From Rattus norvegicus (taxonomy: Eukaryota; Chordata; Mammalia; Rodentia; Muridae): DNA of 64,000 nucleotides. A program made the position numbers and the translations under genes. Shown in pieces: positions 48,912 through 62,211 of the stretch. The stretch's first letter is position 1; the number at the start of each line of letters is the position of its first letter. The notes beneath the pieces are model-generated. The model saw only the letters and a list, made by a program, of their open reading frames with translations, made no database searches and was not told the origin of the DNA. The stretch spans positions 47,485,335 through 47,549,334 of the forward strand of contig NC_086032.1 of assembly GCF_036323735.1 (NCBI RefSeq). The letters are read 5' to 3'.

Positions 48912-51129
48912 GAATTCGGTTAGTTCCCAATAGGCCGCAGCTGTAATAAGTGGACCGTTCGGTTATAGAAAAATTTTCACGAATGGAATAAAAATTTCTA
49001 GGGGAATTCAGTGAGTTCCCAATGGGACATGCTTGTATGAGTTTGCTTTTCAATATCGAGCAACATTTTAAGGAACGGAATCTAAGTATCATGGTGAACT
49101 GAGTTGGTTCCCAATAAGTTTCGCATGAAATGAGCTTGTTATTCAAGATATAGCAATGTTTTAAGGAACTGAGACACTGTTTCGTTGTGAATTCAGTTAG
49201 TTCCCTGTATCCTGCTTTTGTAATATGTGTACTTTTAAAGATTTATGAAAATTTGGTGAGCCGAATCTGAGTAACATGGTGAATTCGGTTAGTTCCAAAT
49301 AGGCCGCAGTAGTAATAAGTGGACTGTTCGGGATATAGAAAAATTTAACGAATGGAATCAAAATTTCTAGGCGAATTCAGTGATTTCCCAATGGGACATG
49401 CTTGTATGAGTTTGCTTTTCAATATCGAGCAACATTTTAAGGAACGGAATCTAAGTATCATGGTGAATTCAGTATGTTCCCAATAGGATTCGCATGTAAT
49501 AAGCTTGTTATTCAATATAGAGCAAAGTTTTAACGAACTGAGACACTGTTTCCTTGTGAATTCAGTTAGTTCCCAGTAGCCTGCTCTTGTAATATGTGTA
49601 CTTTTAAAGATTTATAAAAATTTGGTGAGCCGAATCTGAGTAACATGGTGAATTCGGTTAGTGCCCAATAGGCCACAGTAGTAATAAGTGGACTGTTCGG
49701 GATATAGAAAAATTTTCACGAATGGAATCAAAATTTCTAGGCGAATTCAGTGAGTTCCCAATGGGACATGCTTGTTTGAGTTTCCTTTTGAATATCGAGT
49801 AACATTATGAGGAACGGAATCTAAGTATCATGGTGAATTGAGTAGGTTCCCAATAGGATTCGCATGTAATAAGCTTGTTATTCAAGATAGAGCAACGTTT
49901 AAACGAACTGAGACACTGTTTCTTTGTGAATTCTGTTAGTTCCGTGTAGCCTGCTCTTGTAATATGTGTACTTTTAAAGATTTATAAAAATTTGGTGAGC
50001 TGAATCTGAGTAACTTGGTGATTTCGGTTAGTGCCCAATAGGCCGCAGTAGTAATAAGTGGACTGTTCGGGATATAGAAAAATTTTTACGAATGGAATCA
50101 AAATTTCTAGGCGAATTCAGTGAGTTCCCAATGGGACATGCTTGTATGAGTTTGTTTTTCAATATCGAGCAACATTTTAAGGAACGGAGTCTAAGTATCA
50201 TGGTGAATTGAGTATGTTCCCAATAGGATTCGCATGAAATAAGCTTGTTATTCAAGATAGCGCAATGTTTTAACGAACTGAGACACTGTTTCTTTGTGAA
50301 TTCAGTTAGTTCCTAGTAGCCTGCTCTTGTAATATGTGTACTTTTAAAGATTTATAAAAATTTGGTGAGCCGAATCTGAGTAACTTGGTGAATTCGGTTA
50401 GTTCCCAATAGGCCGCAGTAGTAATAAGTGTACTGTTCGGGATATAGAAAAATTTTCACGAATGGAATCAAAATTTCTAGGCGAATTCAGTGAGTTCCCA
50501 ATGGGACATGCTTGTATGACTTTGCTTTTCAATATCGAGCAACATTTTCAGGAACGTAATCTAAGTATCATGGTGAGTTCAGTATGTTCCCAATAGGATT
50601 CGCATGTCATAAGCTTGTTATTCAAGATAGAGCAACGTTTAAAGGAACTGAGACACTGTTTCTTTGTGAATTCAGTTAGTTCCCAGTAGCCTGCTCTTAT
50701 AATATGTGTACTTTTAATGATTTATAAAAATTTGGTGAGCCGAATCTGAGTAACTTGGTGATTTCGGTTAGTGCCCAATAGGCCGCAGTAGTAATAAGTG
50801 GACTGTTCGGGATATAGAAAAATTTTCACGAATGGAATCAAAATTTCTAGGCTAATTCAGTGAGTTCCCAATGGGACATGCTTGTATGAGTTTGCTTTTC
50901 AATATCGAGCAACATTTTAAGGAACGGAATCTAAGTATCATGGTGAATTTAGTAGGTTCCCAATAAGTTTCACCCGAAATAAGCTTGTTATTCAAGATAG
51001 AGCAATGTTTTACTGAACTGAGACACTGTTTCATTGTGAATTCAGTTAGATCCCGGTAGCCTGCTTTTGTAATATGTGTACTTTTAAAGATTTATAAAAA
51101 TTTGTTGAGCCGAATCTGAGTAACATGGT
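48912..51129 (+). repeat. HOR family E, copy 3: 6-monomer part that retains the cassette
   Basis: M133-M138 start at 48912, 49281, 49650, 50020, 50390 and 50760. M133-M135 match M123-M125 at about 3696 bp. M136-M138 match M113-M115 at about 8501 bp. The match fails inside M138 near 50845, where GGCTAATTCAG replaces GGCGAATTCAG. The sequence then runs into a different monomer with CACCCGAAATAAGC near 50971. Confidence 0.88.
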
Positions 51130-51303
51130 GAATTCGGTTAGTTCCAAATAGGCCGCAGTAGTAATAAGTGGACTGTTCGGGATATAGAAAAATTTAACGA
51201 ATGGAATCAAAATTTCTAGGCGAATTCAGTGAGTTCCCAATGGGACATGCTTGTATGAGTTTGCTTTTCAATATCGAGCAACATTTTAAGGAACGGAATC
51301 TAA
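51130..51303 (+). repeat. Front part of M139, between HOR families E and F
   Basis: M139 starts at 51130 with the class T markers (GTTCCAAATAGG, AATTTAACGAATGG). Unlike other class T monomers it is not followed by a class G monomer but by M140, of the TTTGAATATCCAGC class. Its later part belongs to the family F repeat. Confidence 0.75.
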
Positions 51304-53521
51304 GTAGCATGGTGAATTCAGTATGTTCCCAATAGGATTCGCATGTAATAAGCTTGTTATTCAATATAGAGCTAAGTTTTAACGATCTGAGACACTGTTT
51401 CGTTGTGAATTCAGTTAGTTCCCAGTAGCCTGCTCTTGTAATATGTGTACTTTTAAAGATTTATAAAAATTTGGTGAGCCGAATCTGAGTAACATGGTGA
51501 ATTCGGTTAGTTCCCAATAGGCCGCAGTAGTAATAAGTGGACTGTTCGGGATATAGAAAAATTTTCACGAATGGAATCAAAATTTCTAGGCGAATTCAGT
51601 GAGTTCCCAATGGGACATGCTTGTATGAGTTTGCTTTTGAATATCCAGCAACATTTTAAGGAACGGAATCTTAGTATCATGGTGAATTGAGTAGGTTCCC
51701 ACTAGGATTCGCTTGTAATAAGCTTGTTATTCAAGATAGAGCAACGATTTAACCAACTGAGACATGTTTCTTTGTGAATTCAGTTAGTTCCGGGTAGCCT
51801 GCTCTTGTAATATGTGTATTTTTAAAGATTTATAAAAATTTGGTGAGCCGATTCTGAGTAACATGGTTAATTCGGTTAGTTCCCAAAAGGCCGCAGTAGT
51901 AATAAGTGGACTGTTCGGGATATAGAAAAATTTTCACGAATGCAATTAAAATTTGAAGGCGAATTCAGTGAGTTCCCATTGGGACATGCTTGTATGTGTT
52001 TGCTTTTCAATATGGAGCAACATTTTTAGGAACGGAATCTAAGTATCATGGTGAATTTAGTAGGTTCCCAATAAGTTTCACATGAAATAAGCTTGTTATT
52101 CAAGATAGAGCAATGTTTTACCGAAATGAGACACTGTTTCGTTGTGAATTCAGTTAGTTCCCAGTAGCCTGCTCTTGTAATATGTGTACTTTTAAAGATT
52201 TATAAAAATTTGGTGAGCCGAATCTGAGTAACATGGTGAATTCGGTTAGTTCCCAATAGGCCGCAGTAGTAATAAGTGGACTGTTCGGGATATAGAAAAA
52301 TGTTCACGAATGGAATCAAAATTTTTAGGTGAATTCAGTAAGTTCCCAATGGGACATGCTCGTATGAGTTTGCTTTTCAATACTGAGCAATATTTTAAGG
52401 AACGGAATCGAAGTATCATGTTGAATTCACTAGGTTCTCAATAGGATTCTCATGAAATAAGCCTGTTATTCAAGATAGAGCAACGTTTAAACGAACTGAG
52501 ACACTGTTTCTTTGTGAATTCAGTTAGTTCCGTGTAGCCTGCTCTTGTAATATGTGTACTTTTAAAGATTTATAAAAATTTGGTGAGCCGAATCTGAGTA
52601 ACATGGTGAATTCGGTTAGTTCCCAATAGGCCGCAGTAGTAATAAGTGGACTGTTCGGTATATAGAAAAATTTTCACGAATGGAATTAAAATTTCAGGCG
52701 AATTCAGTGAGTACACATTGGGACATGCTTTTATGTGTTTGCTTTTCAATATGGAGCAACATTTTAAGGAACGGAATCTAAGTATCAGGGTGAATTGAGT
52801 AGGTTCCCAATAGGTTTCGCATGAAATAAGCTTGTTATTCAAGATATAGCAATGTTTTAAGGAACTGAGACACTGTTTCGTTCTGAATTCAGTTAGTTCC
52901 CGGTAGCCTGCTCTTGTAATATGTGTACTTTTAAAGATTTATAAAAATTTGGTGAGACGATTCTGAGTAACATGGTGAATTCGGTTAGTTCCCAATAGGT
53001 CGCAATAGTAATAAGTGGACTGTTCGGGATATAGAAAAATTTTCACGAATGGGATCAAAATTTATAGGCGAATTCAGTGAGTTCCCATTGTGACATGCTT
53101 GTATGAGTTTGCTTTTCAATATCGAGCAACATTTTAAGGAACAGAATCTAAGTATCATGGTGAATTCAGTAGGTTCCCAATAGGATTCGCATGAAATAAG
53201 CTTGTTATTCAACATAGAGCAACGTTTAAACGAACTGAGACACTGTTTCTTTGTGAATTCAGTTAGTTCCTAGTAGCCTGCTCTTGTAATAAGTGTACTT
53301 TTAAAGATTTATAAAAATTTGGTGAGCCGAATCTGAGTAATATGGTGAAATCGATTAGTTCCCAATAAGCCGCAGTAGTAATAAGTGGACTGTTCGGGAT
53401 ATAGAAAAATTTTCACGAATGGAATCAAAATTTCTAGGCGAATTCAGTGAATTCCCAATGGGACATGCTTGTATGAGTTTGCTTTTCAATATCGATAAAC
53501 ATTTTAAGGAACGGAATCTAA
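51304..53521 (+). repeat. HOR family F, copy 1: 6 monomers, 2218 bp
   Basis: Monomers at 51499, 51868, 52238, 52608, 52977 and 53347 (M140-M145), with the end of M139, repeat 2218 bp downstream. Shared private changes are AGTAGCATGG (51303/53521), CTGTTCGGTATATAG (52652/54870), GAGTACACATTGGG (52709/54927), ATCAGGGTGAATTG (52785/55003) and GGTCGCAATAG (52998/55216). M140 and M141 are related to M84-M85 and M101-M102 of family D. Confidence 0.9.
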
Positions 53522-55739
53522 GTAGCATGGTGAATTCAGTATGTTCCCAATAGGATTCGCATGTAATAAGCTTGTTATTCAATATAGAGCAAAGTTTTAA
53601 CGATCTGAGACACTGTTTCGTTGTGAATTCAGTTAGTTCCCAGTAGCCTGCTCTTGTAATATGTGTACTTTTAAAGATTTATAAAAATTTGGTGAGCCGA
53701 ATCTGAGTAACATGGTGAATTCGGTTAGTTCCCAATAGGCCGCAGTAGTAATAAGTGGACTGTTCGGGATATAGAAAAATTTTCACGAATGGAATCAAAA
53801 TTTCTAGGCGAATTCAGTGAGTTCCCAATGGGACATGCTTGTATGAGTTTGCTTTTGAATATCCAGCAACATTTTAAGGAACGGAATCTTAGTATCATGG
53901 TGAATTGAGTAGGTTCCCACTAGGATTCGCTTGTAATAAGCTTGTTATTCAAGATAGAGCAACGATTTAACCAACTGAGACATGTTTCTTTGTGAATTCA
54001 GTTAGTTCCGGGTAGCCTGCTCTTGTAATATGTGTATTTTTAAAGATTTATAAAAATTTGGTGAGCCGATTCTGAGTAACATGGTTAATTCGGTTAGTTC
54101 CCAAAAGGCCGCAGTAGTAATAAGTGGACTGTTCGGGATATAGAAAAATTTTCACGAATGCAATTAAAATTTGAAGGCGAATTCAGTGAGTTCCCATTGG
54201 GACATGCTTGTATGTGTTTGCTTTTCAATATGGAGCAACATTTTAAGGAACGGAATCTAAGTATCATGGTGAATTTAGTAGGTTCCCAATAAGTTTCACA
54301 TGAAATAAGCTTGTTATTCAAGATAGAGCAATGTTTTACCGAAATGAGACACTGTTTCGTTGTGAATTCAGTTAGTTCCCAGTAGCCTGCTCTTGTAATA
54401 TGTGTACTTTTAAAGATTTATAAAAATTTGGTGAGCCGAATCTGAGTAACATGGTGAATTCGGTTAGTTCCCAATAGGCCGCAGTAGTAATAAGTGGACT
54501 GTTCGGGATATAGAAAAATGTTCACGAATGGAATCAAAATTTTTAGGTGAATTCAGTAAGTTCCCAATGGGACATGCTCGTATGAGTTTGCTTTTCAATA
54601 CTGAGCAATATTTTAAGGAACGGAATCGAAGTATCATGTTGAATTCACTAGGTTCTCAATAGGATTCTCATGAAATAAGCCTGTTATTCAAGATAGAGCA
54701 ACGTTTAAACGAACTGAGACACTGTTTCTTTGTGAATTCAGTTAGTTCCGTGTAGCCTGCTCTTGTAATATGTGTACTTTTAAAGATTTATAAAAATTTG
54801 GTGAGCCGAATCTGAGTAACATGGTGAATTCGGTTAGTTCCCAATAGGCCGCAGTAGTAATAAGTGGACTGTTCGGTATATAGAAAAATTTTCACGAATG
54901 GAATTAAAATTTCAGACGAATTCAGTGAGTACACATTGGGACATGCTTTTATGTGTTTGCTTTTCAATATGGAGCAACATTTTAAGGAACGGAATCTAAG
55001 TATCAGGGTGAATTGAGTAGGTTCCCAATAGGTTTCGCATGAAATAAGCTTGTTATTCAAGATATAGCAATGTTTTAAGGAACTGAGACACTGTTTCGTT
55101 GTGAATTCAGTTAGTTCCCGGTAGCCTGCTCTTGTAATATGTGTACTTTTAAAGATTTATAAAAATTTGGTGAGACGATTCTGAGTAACATGGTGAATTC
55201 GGTTAGTTCCCAATAGGTCGCAATAGTAATAAGTGGACTGTTCGGGATATAGAAAAATTTTCACGAATGGGATCAAAATTTCTAGGCGAATTCAGTGAGT
55301 TCCCATTGTGACATGCTTGTATGAGTTTGCTTTTCAATATCGAGCAACATTTTAAGGAACAGAATCTAAGTATCATGGTGAATTCAGTAGGTTCCCAATA
55401 GGATTCGCATGAAATAAGCTTGTTATTCAACATAGAGCAATGTTTAAACGAACTGAGACACTGTTTCTTTGTGAATTCAGTTAGTTCCTAGTAGCCTGCT
55501 CTTGTAATAAGTGTACTTTTAAAGATTTATAAAAATTTGGTGAGCCGAATCTGAGTAATATGGTGAATTCGATTAGTTCCCAATAAGCCGCAGTAGTAAT
55601 AAGTGGACTGTTCGGGATATAGAAAAATTTTCACGAATGGAATCAAAATTTCTAGGCGAATTCAGTGAATTCCCAATGGGACATGCTTGTATGAGTTTGC
55701 TTTTCAATATCGAGCAACATTTTACGGAACGGAATCTAA
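53522..55739 (+). repeat. HOR family F, copy 2: 6 monomers, 2218 bp
   Basis: M146-M151 start at 53717, 54086, 54456, 54826, 55195 and 55565. They match copy 1 almost base for base, with changes such as TTCAGGCG against TTCAGACG (52694/54912) and CGATAAAC against CGAGCAAC (53492/55710). The match ends in M151 near 55740, where TATCATGATG and GAGCAAATATTTAAC appear. Confidence 0.9.
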
Positions 55740-58700
55740 GTATCATGATGAATTCAGTATGTTCCCAATAGGATTCGCATATAATAAGCTTGTTATTCAA
55801 TATAGAGCAAATATTTAACGATCTGAGACAGGGTTTCGTTGTGAATTCAGTTAGTTCCCAGTAGCCTGCTCTTGTAATATGTGTACGTTTAAAGATTTAT
55901 AAAAATTTGGTGAGACGAATCTGAGTAACATGGTGAATTCAGTTAGTTCCCAATAGGCCGCAGTAGTAATAAGTGGACTGTTCGGGATATAGAAAAATTT
56001 TCACGAATGGAATCAAAATTTCTAAGCGAATTCAGTGAGTTCCCAATGGGACATGCTTGTATGAGTTTGCTTTTCAATATCGAGCAACATTTTAAGGAAC
56101 GGAATCTAAGTATCATGGTGAATTGAGTAAGTTCCCAATAGGATTCGCATGAAATAAGCTTGTTATTCAAGATAGAGCAATGTTTTAAGGAACTGAGAAA
56201 CTGTTTCTTTGTGAATTCATTTAGTTCCTAGTAGCCTGCTCTTGTAATATGTGTACTTCTAAGATTTATAAAAACTGTGTGAGCCGAATCTGAGTAACAT
56301 GGTGAATTCGGTTAGTTCCCAATAGGCCGCAGTAGTAATAAGTGGACTGTTCGGGATATTGAAAAATTTTCACGAATGGAATCAAAATTTCTAGGCTAAT
56401 TCAGTTAGTTCCCAATGGGACATGCTTGTATGAGTTTGCTTTTCAATATCGAGTAACATTTTTAGGAACGGAATCTAAGTATCATGGTGATTGAGAGGTT
56501 CCCAATAGGATTCGCATGAAATAAGCTTGTTATTCAAGATAGAGCAACATTTAAACGAACTGAGACACTGTTTCTTTGTGAATTCAGTTAGTTCCTAGTA
56601 GCCTGCTCTTGTAATATGTGTACTTTTAAAGATTTATAAAAATTTGGTGAGCCGAATCTGAGTAACATGGTGAATTCGGTTAGTTCCCAATAGGCCGCAG
56701 TAGTAATAAGTGGACTGTTCGGGATATAGAAAAAATTTCACGAATGGAATCAAAATTTCTAGGCGAATTCAGTGAGTTCCCAATGGGACATGCTTGTATG
56801 AGTTTGCTATTCAATATCGAGCAACATTTTAAGAACGGAATCTAAGTATCATGGTGAATTCAGTATGTTCCCAGTAGGATTCGCATGTAATAAGCTTGTT
56901 ATTCAATATAGAGCAAAGTTTTAATGATTTGAGACACTGTTTCGTTGTGAATACAGTTAGTTCCCAGTAGCCTGCTCTTGTAATATGTGTACTTTTAAAG
57001 ATTTATAAAAATTTGGTGAGCCGAATCTGAGTAACATTGTGAATTAGGTTAGTGCCCAATAGGCCGCAGTAGTAATAAGTGGACTGTTCGGGATATAGAA
57101 AAATTTTCACGAATGGAATCAAAATTTCAAGGCGAATTCAGTGAGTTCCCATTGGCACATGCTTGTATGAGTTTGCTTTTCAATATGGAGCAACATTTTT
57201 AGGAACGGAATCTAAGTATCATGGTGAATTCAGTAGGTTCCCAATAGGATTCGCGTGTAATAAGCTTGTTATTCAAGATAGAGCTACGTTTAAACGAACT
57301 GAGACACTGTTTCTTTGTGAATTCAGTTAGTTCCCAGTACCCTGCTCTTGTAATATGTGTACTTTTAAAGATTTATAAAAATTTGGTGAGCCGAATCTGA
57401 GTAACATGGTGAATTCAGTTAGTTCCCAATAGGCCGCAGTAGTAATAAGTGGACTGTTCGGGATATAGAAAAATTTTCACGAATGGAATCAAAATTTCTA
57501 GGCGAATTCAGTGAGTTCCCAAAGGGACATACTTGTATGAGATTGCTTTTCAATATCGAGCTACATTTTAAGGAACGGAATCTAATATCATGGTGAATTC
57601 AGTAGGTTCCCAATAGGATTCGCGTGTAATAAGCTTGTTATTCAAGATAGTGCAACGTCTTAACGAACTGAGACACTGTTTCTTTGTAAATTCAGTTAGT
57701 TCCGGGTAGCCTGCTCTTGTAATATGTGTACTTTTAAAGATTTATAAAAATTTGGTGAGCCGAATCTGAGTAACATGGTGAATTCGGTTAGTGCCCAATA
57801 GGCCGCAGTAGTAATAAGTGGACTGTTCGGGATATAGAAAAATTTTCACGAATGGAATCAAAATTTCTACGCGAATTCAGTGAGTTCCCAATGGGACATG
57901 CTTGTATGAGTTTGCTTTTCAATATCGAGCAACATTTTAAGGAACGGAATCTAAGTATCATGGTGAATTGAGTAGGTTCCCAATAGGATTCGCATGAAAT
58001 AAGCTTATTATTCAAGATAGAGCAAAGTTTAAACGAACTGAGACACTGTTTCTTTGTGAATTCAGTTAGGTCCTAGTAGCCTCCTCTTGTAATATGTGTA
58101 CTTTTACAGATTTATAAAAATTTGGTGAGCCGAATCTGAGTAACATTGTCTATTCGGTTAGTTCCAAATAGGCCGCAGTTGTAATAAGTGGACTGTTCGG
58201 GATATAGAAAAATTTTCACGAACGGAATCAAAATTTCTAGGCGAATTCAGTGAGTTCCCAATGGGACATGCTTGTATGAGTTTGCTATTCAATATCGAGC
58301 AACATTTTAAGGAACGGAATCTAAGTATCATGGTGAATTCAGTATGTTCCCAATAGGTTCGCATGTAATAAGCTTGTTATTCAATAAAGAGCAAAGTTTT
58401 AACGATCTGAGGCACTGTTTCGATGTGAATTCAGTTAGTTCCCAGTAGCCTGCTCTTGTAATATGTGTACTTTTAAAGATTTATAAAAATTTGGTGAACC
58501 GAATCTGAGTAACATGGTGAATTCGGTTAGTTCCCAATAGGCCGCAGTAGTAATAAGTGGACTGTTCGTGATATAGAAAAATTTTCACGAATGGATTCAA
58601 AATTTCAAGGCGAATTCAGTGAATTCCGATTGGGAAATGCTTGTATGTGTTTGCTTTTCAATATGGAGCAACATTTGAAGGAACGGAATCTAAGTATCAT

Positions 58701-59998
58701 GGTGAATTGAGTAGGTTCCCAATAGGTTTCGCATGAAATAAGCTTGTTATTCAAGATAGAGCAACGTTTTAACGAACTGAGACACTGTTTCGTTCTGAAT
58801 TCAGTTAGTTCCCGGTAGCCTGCTCTTGTAATATGTGTACTTTTAAAGATTTATAAAAATTTGGTGAGCCGATTCTGAGTAACATGGTGAATTCGGTTAG
58901 TTCCCAATAGGCCGCAGTAGTAATCAGTGGACTGTTCGGGATATAGAAAAATTTTCACGAATGGAATCAAAATTTCTAGGCGAATTCAGTGAGTTCCCAA
59001 TGGGACATGCTTGTGTGAGTTTGCTTTTCAATATCGAGCAACATTTTAAGGAACGGAATCTAAGTAAAATGGTGAATTCAGTTGGTTCCCAATAGGATTC
59101 GCATGAAATAAGCTTGTTATTCAAGATAGAGCAACGTTTAAACGAACTGAGACACTGTTTCTTTGTGAATTCAGTTAGTTCCTAAGAGCCTGCTCTTGTA
59201 ATATGTGTACTTTTAAAGATTTACAAAAATTTGGTGAGCCGACTCTGAGTAACATGTTGAATTCGGTTAGTTCCCAAAAGGCCGCAGTAGTATTAAGTGG
59301 ACTGTTCGGGATATAGAAAAATTTTCACGAATGGAATCAAAATTTCAAGGCGAATTCAGTGAGTTCCCAATGGGACATGCTTGTATGAGTTTGCTATTCA
59401 ATATCGAGCAACATATTAAGGAATGGAATCTAAGTATCATGGTGAATTCAGTAGGTTCCCAATAGGATTCGCATGAAATAAGCTTGTTATTCAAGAAAGA
59501 GCAACGTTTAAACGAACTGAGACACTGTTTCTTTGTGAATTCAGTTAGTTCCTAGTAGCCTGCTCTTGTAATATGTGTACATTTAAAGATTTATAAAAAT
59601 TTGGTGAGCCGAATCTGAGTAACATGGTGAATTCGGTTAGTTCCCAATAGGCCGCAGTAGTAATAAGTGGACTGTTCGGGATATAGAAAAATTTTCACGA
59701 ATGGAATCAAAGTTCCTAGGCGAATTCAGTGAGTTCCCAATGGGCCATGCTTGTATGAGTTTGCTTTTCAATATCGAGCAACATTATAAGGAACGGAATC
59801 TAAGTATCATGGTGAATTCAGTAGGTTCCCAATAGTATTCGCATATAATAAGCTTGTTATTCAAGATAGAGCAACGTTTTAACGATCAGAGACACTGTTT
59901 CTTTGTGAATTCAGTTAGTTCCTGGTAGCCTGCTCTTGTAATATGTGTACTTTTAAAGATTTATAAAAATTTGGTGAGCCGAATCTGAGTAACATGGT
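55740..59998 (+). repeat. Diverged monomers with no clear HOR
   Basis: M152-M162 start at 55935, 56304, 56672, 57041, 57411, 57780, 58150, 58519, 58889, 59259 and 59629. Each carries its own scattered changes and small indels, for example GATTGAGAGGTTCC near 56491 and AATCTAATATCATGG near 57580. I found no near-identical partner at a constant offset, apart from the end of M162, which resembles the sequence 3690 bp downstream (GGGCCATGCTTG at 59742 and 63432). No gene or foreign sequence was seen. Confidence 0.8.
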
Positions 59999-62211
59999 GA
60001 ATTCGGTTAGGTCCCAATAGGCCGCAGTAGTAATAAGTGGACTGTTCAGGATATAGAAATATTTTCACGAATGGAATCAAAATTTCTAGGCGAATTCAGT
60101 GAGTTCCCAATGGGACATGCTTGTATGAGTTTGCTTTTCAATATCGAGCAACATTTTAAGGAACGGAATCTAAGTAATATGGTGAATTCAGTAGGATCCC
60201 AGTAGGTTTCGCATGTAAGAAGCTTGTTATTCAAGATAGAGCAACGTTTAAACGAACTGAGACACTGTTTCTTTGTGAATTCAGTTAGTTCCCAGTAACC
60301 TGGTCTTGTAATATGTGTCCTTTTAAAGATTTATAAAAATTTGGTGAGCCGAATCTGAGTAACATGGTGAATTCGGTTAGTTCCCAATAGGCCACAGTAG
60401 TAATAATTGGACTGTTCGGGATATAGAAAAATTTTCACGAATGGAATTAAAATTTCTAGGAGAATTAAGTGAATTCCCAATGGGACATGCTTGGATGAGT
60501 TTGCTTTTCGATATCGAGCAACATTTTAAAGAACAGAATCTAAATATCATTGTGAATTCAGTAGGTCCACAATAGGATTCGCAGGTAATAAGCTTGTTAT
60601 TCAAGATAGAGCAACGTTTAAACGAACTGAGACACTGTTTCTTTGTGAATTCAGTTAGTTCCCAGTAGTCTGCTCTTGTAGTATGTGTACTTTTAAAGAT
60701 TTATAAAAATTTGGTGAGCCGCATCTGAGTAACATGGTGAATTCGGTTAGTTCCCAATAGGCCGCAGTAGTAATAATTGGACTGTTCGGGATATAGAAAA
60801 ATTTTCACGAATGGAAGCAAAATTTCTAGGCGAATTCAGTGACATCCCAATGGGACATGCTTGTATGGGTTTGCTTTTCAATATCGAGCATCATTTTAAG
60901 GAACGGAATCTACGTATCGCTGTGAATTGATTAGGTTCCCAATATGATTCGCATATAATAAGCTTGTTTTTCAAGATAGAGCAACGTTTTAACGAAATGA
61001 GACACTGTTTCTTTGTGAATTCAGTAGTTCCTAGTAGCCTGCTCTTGTAATATGTGTACTTAAAGATTTATTAAAATTTGGAGAGCCGAATCTGAGTAAC
61101 ATGGTGAATTCGGTTAGTTCCCAATAGGCCACAGTAGTAATAAGTGGACTGTTCGGGATATAGAAAAATTTTCACAAATGGAATCAAAATTTCTAGGCGA
61201 ATTCAGTGAGTTCCCAATGGGACATGCTTGTATGAGATTGCTTTTCAATATCGAGCAACATTTTAAGGAACGGAATCTAAGTATCATGGTGAATTGAGTC
61301 GGTTCCCAATAGATTTCGCATGTAATGAGCTTGTTATTCAAGACAGAGCAACGTTTAAACGAACTGAGACACCTTTTTTTGTGAATTCAGTTACTTCCCA
61401 GTAGCCTCCTTTTTAATATATGTACTTTTAAAGATTTATAAAATTTGGTGAGCAGAATCTGAGTAACATGTTGAATTCGGTTAGTTCCCAATAGTCCGCA
61501 GTAGTAATAAGTGGACTGTTCAGGATATAGAAATATTTTCACGAATGGAATCAAAATTTCTAGGCGAATTCAGTGAGTTCCCAATGGGACATGCTTGTAT
61601 GAGTTTGCTTTTCAATATCGAGCAACATTTTAAGGAACGGAATCTAAGTAATATGGTGAATTCAGTAGGATCACAGAAGGTTTCGCATGTAATAAGCTTG
61701 TTATTCAAGATAGAGCAACGTTTAAACGAACTGAGACACTGTTTCTTTGTGAATTCAGTTAGTTCCCAGTAACCTGCTCTTGTAATATGTGTACTTTTAA
61801 AGATTTATAAAAATTTGGTGAGCCGAATCTGAGTAACATGGTGAATTCGGTTAGTTCCCAATTGGCCGCAGTAGTAATAAGTGGACTGTTCGGGATATAG
61901 AAAAATTTTCACGAATGGAATCAAAATTTCTAGGCGAATTCAGTGAGTTCCCAATGGGACATGCTTGTATGAGTTTGCTTTTCAATATCGAGCAACATTT
62001 TAAGGAAGGAATCTAAGTAATATGGTGAATTCAGTAGGTTCCCAGTAGGTTTCGCATGTAATAAGCTTGTTATTCAAGATAGAGCAACGTTTAAACGAAC
62101 TGAGACACTGTTTCTTTGTGAATTCAGTTAGTTCCCAGTAGTCTGCTCTTGTAGTATGTGTACTTTTAAAGATTTATAAAAATTTGGTGAGCCGAATCTG
62201 AGTAACATGGT
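59999..62211 (+). repeat. HOR family G, copy 1: 6 monomers, 2213 bp
   Basis: M163-M168 start at 59999, 60369, 60739, 61106, 61473 and 61843. From about 60070 to 61217 the sequence repeats at 2213 bp. Shared changes include AGGAGAATTAAGTGAATTCC (60458/62671), AATATCATTGTG (60542/62755), GATTCGCAGGTAATAAG (60576/62789), GTGACATCCC (60839/63052) and TATCGCTGTG (60915/63128). M167 resembles M163 (both GTTCAGGATATAGAAATATT), which may have served as the exchange point. Confidence 0.85.
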
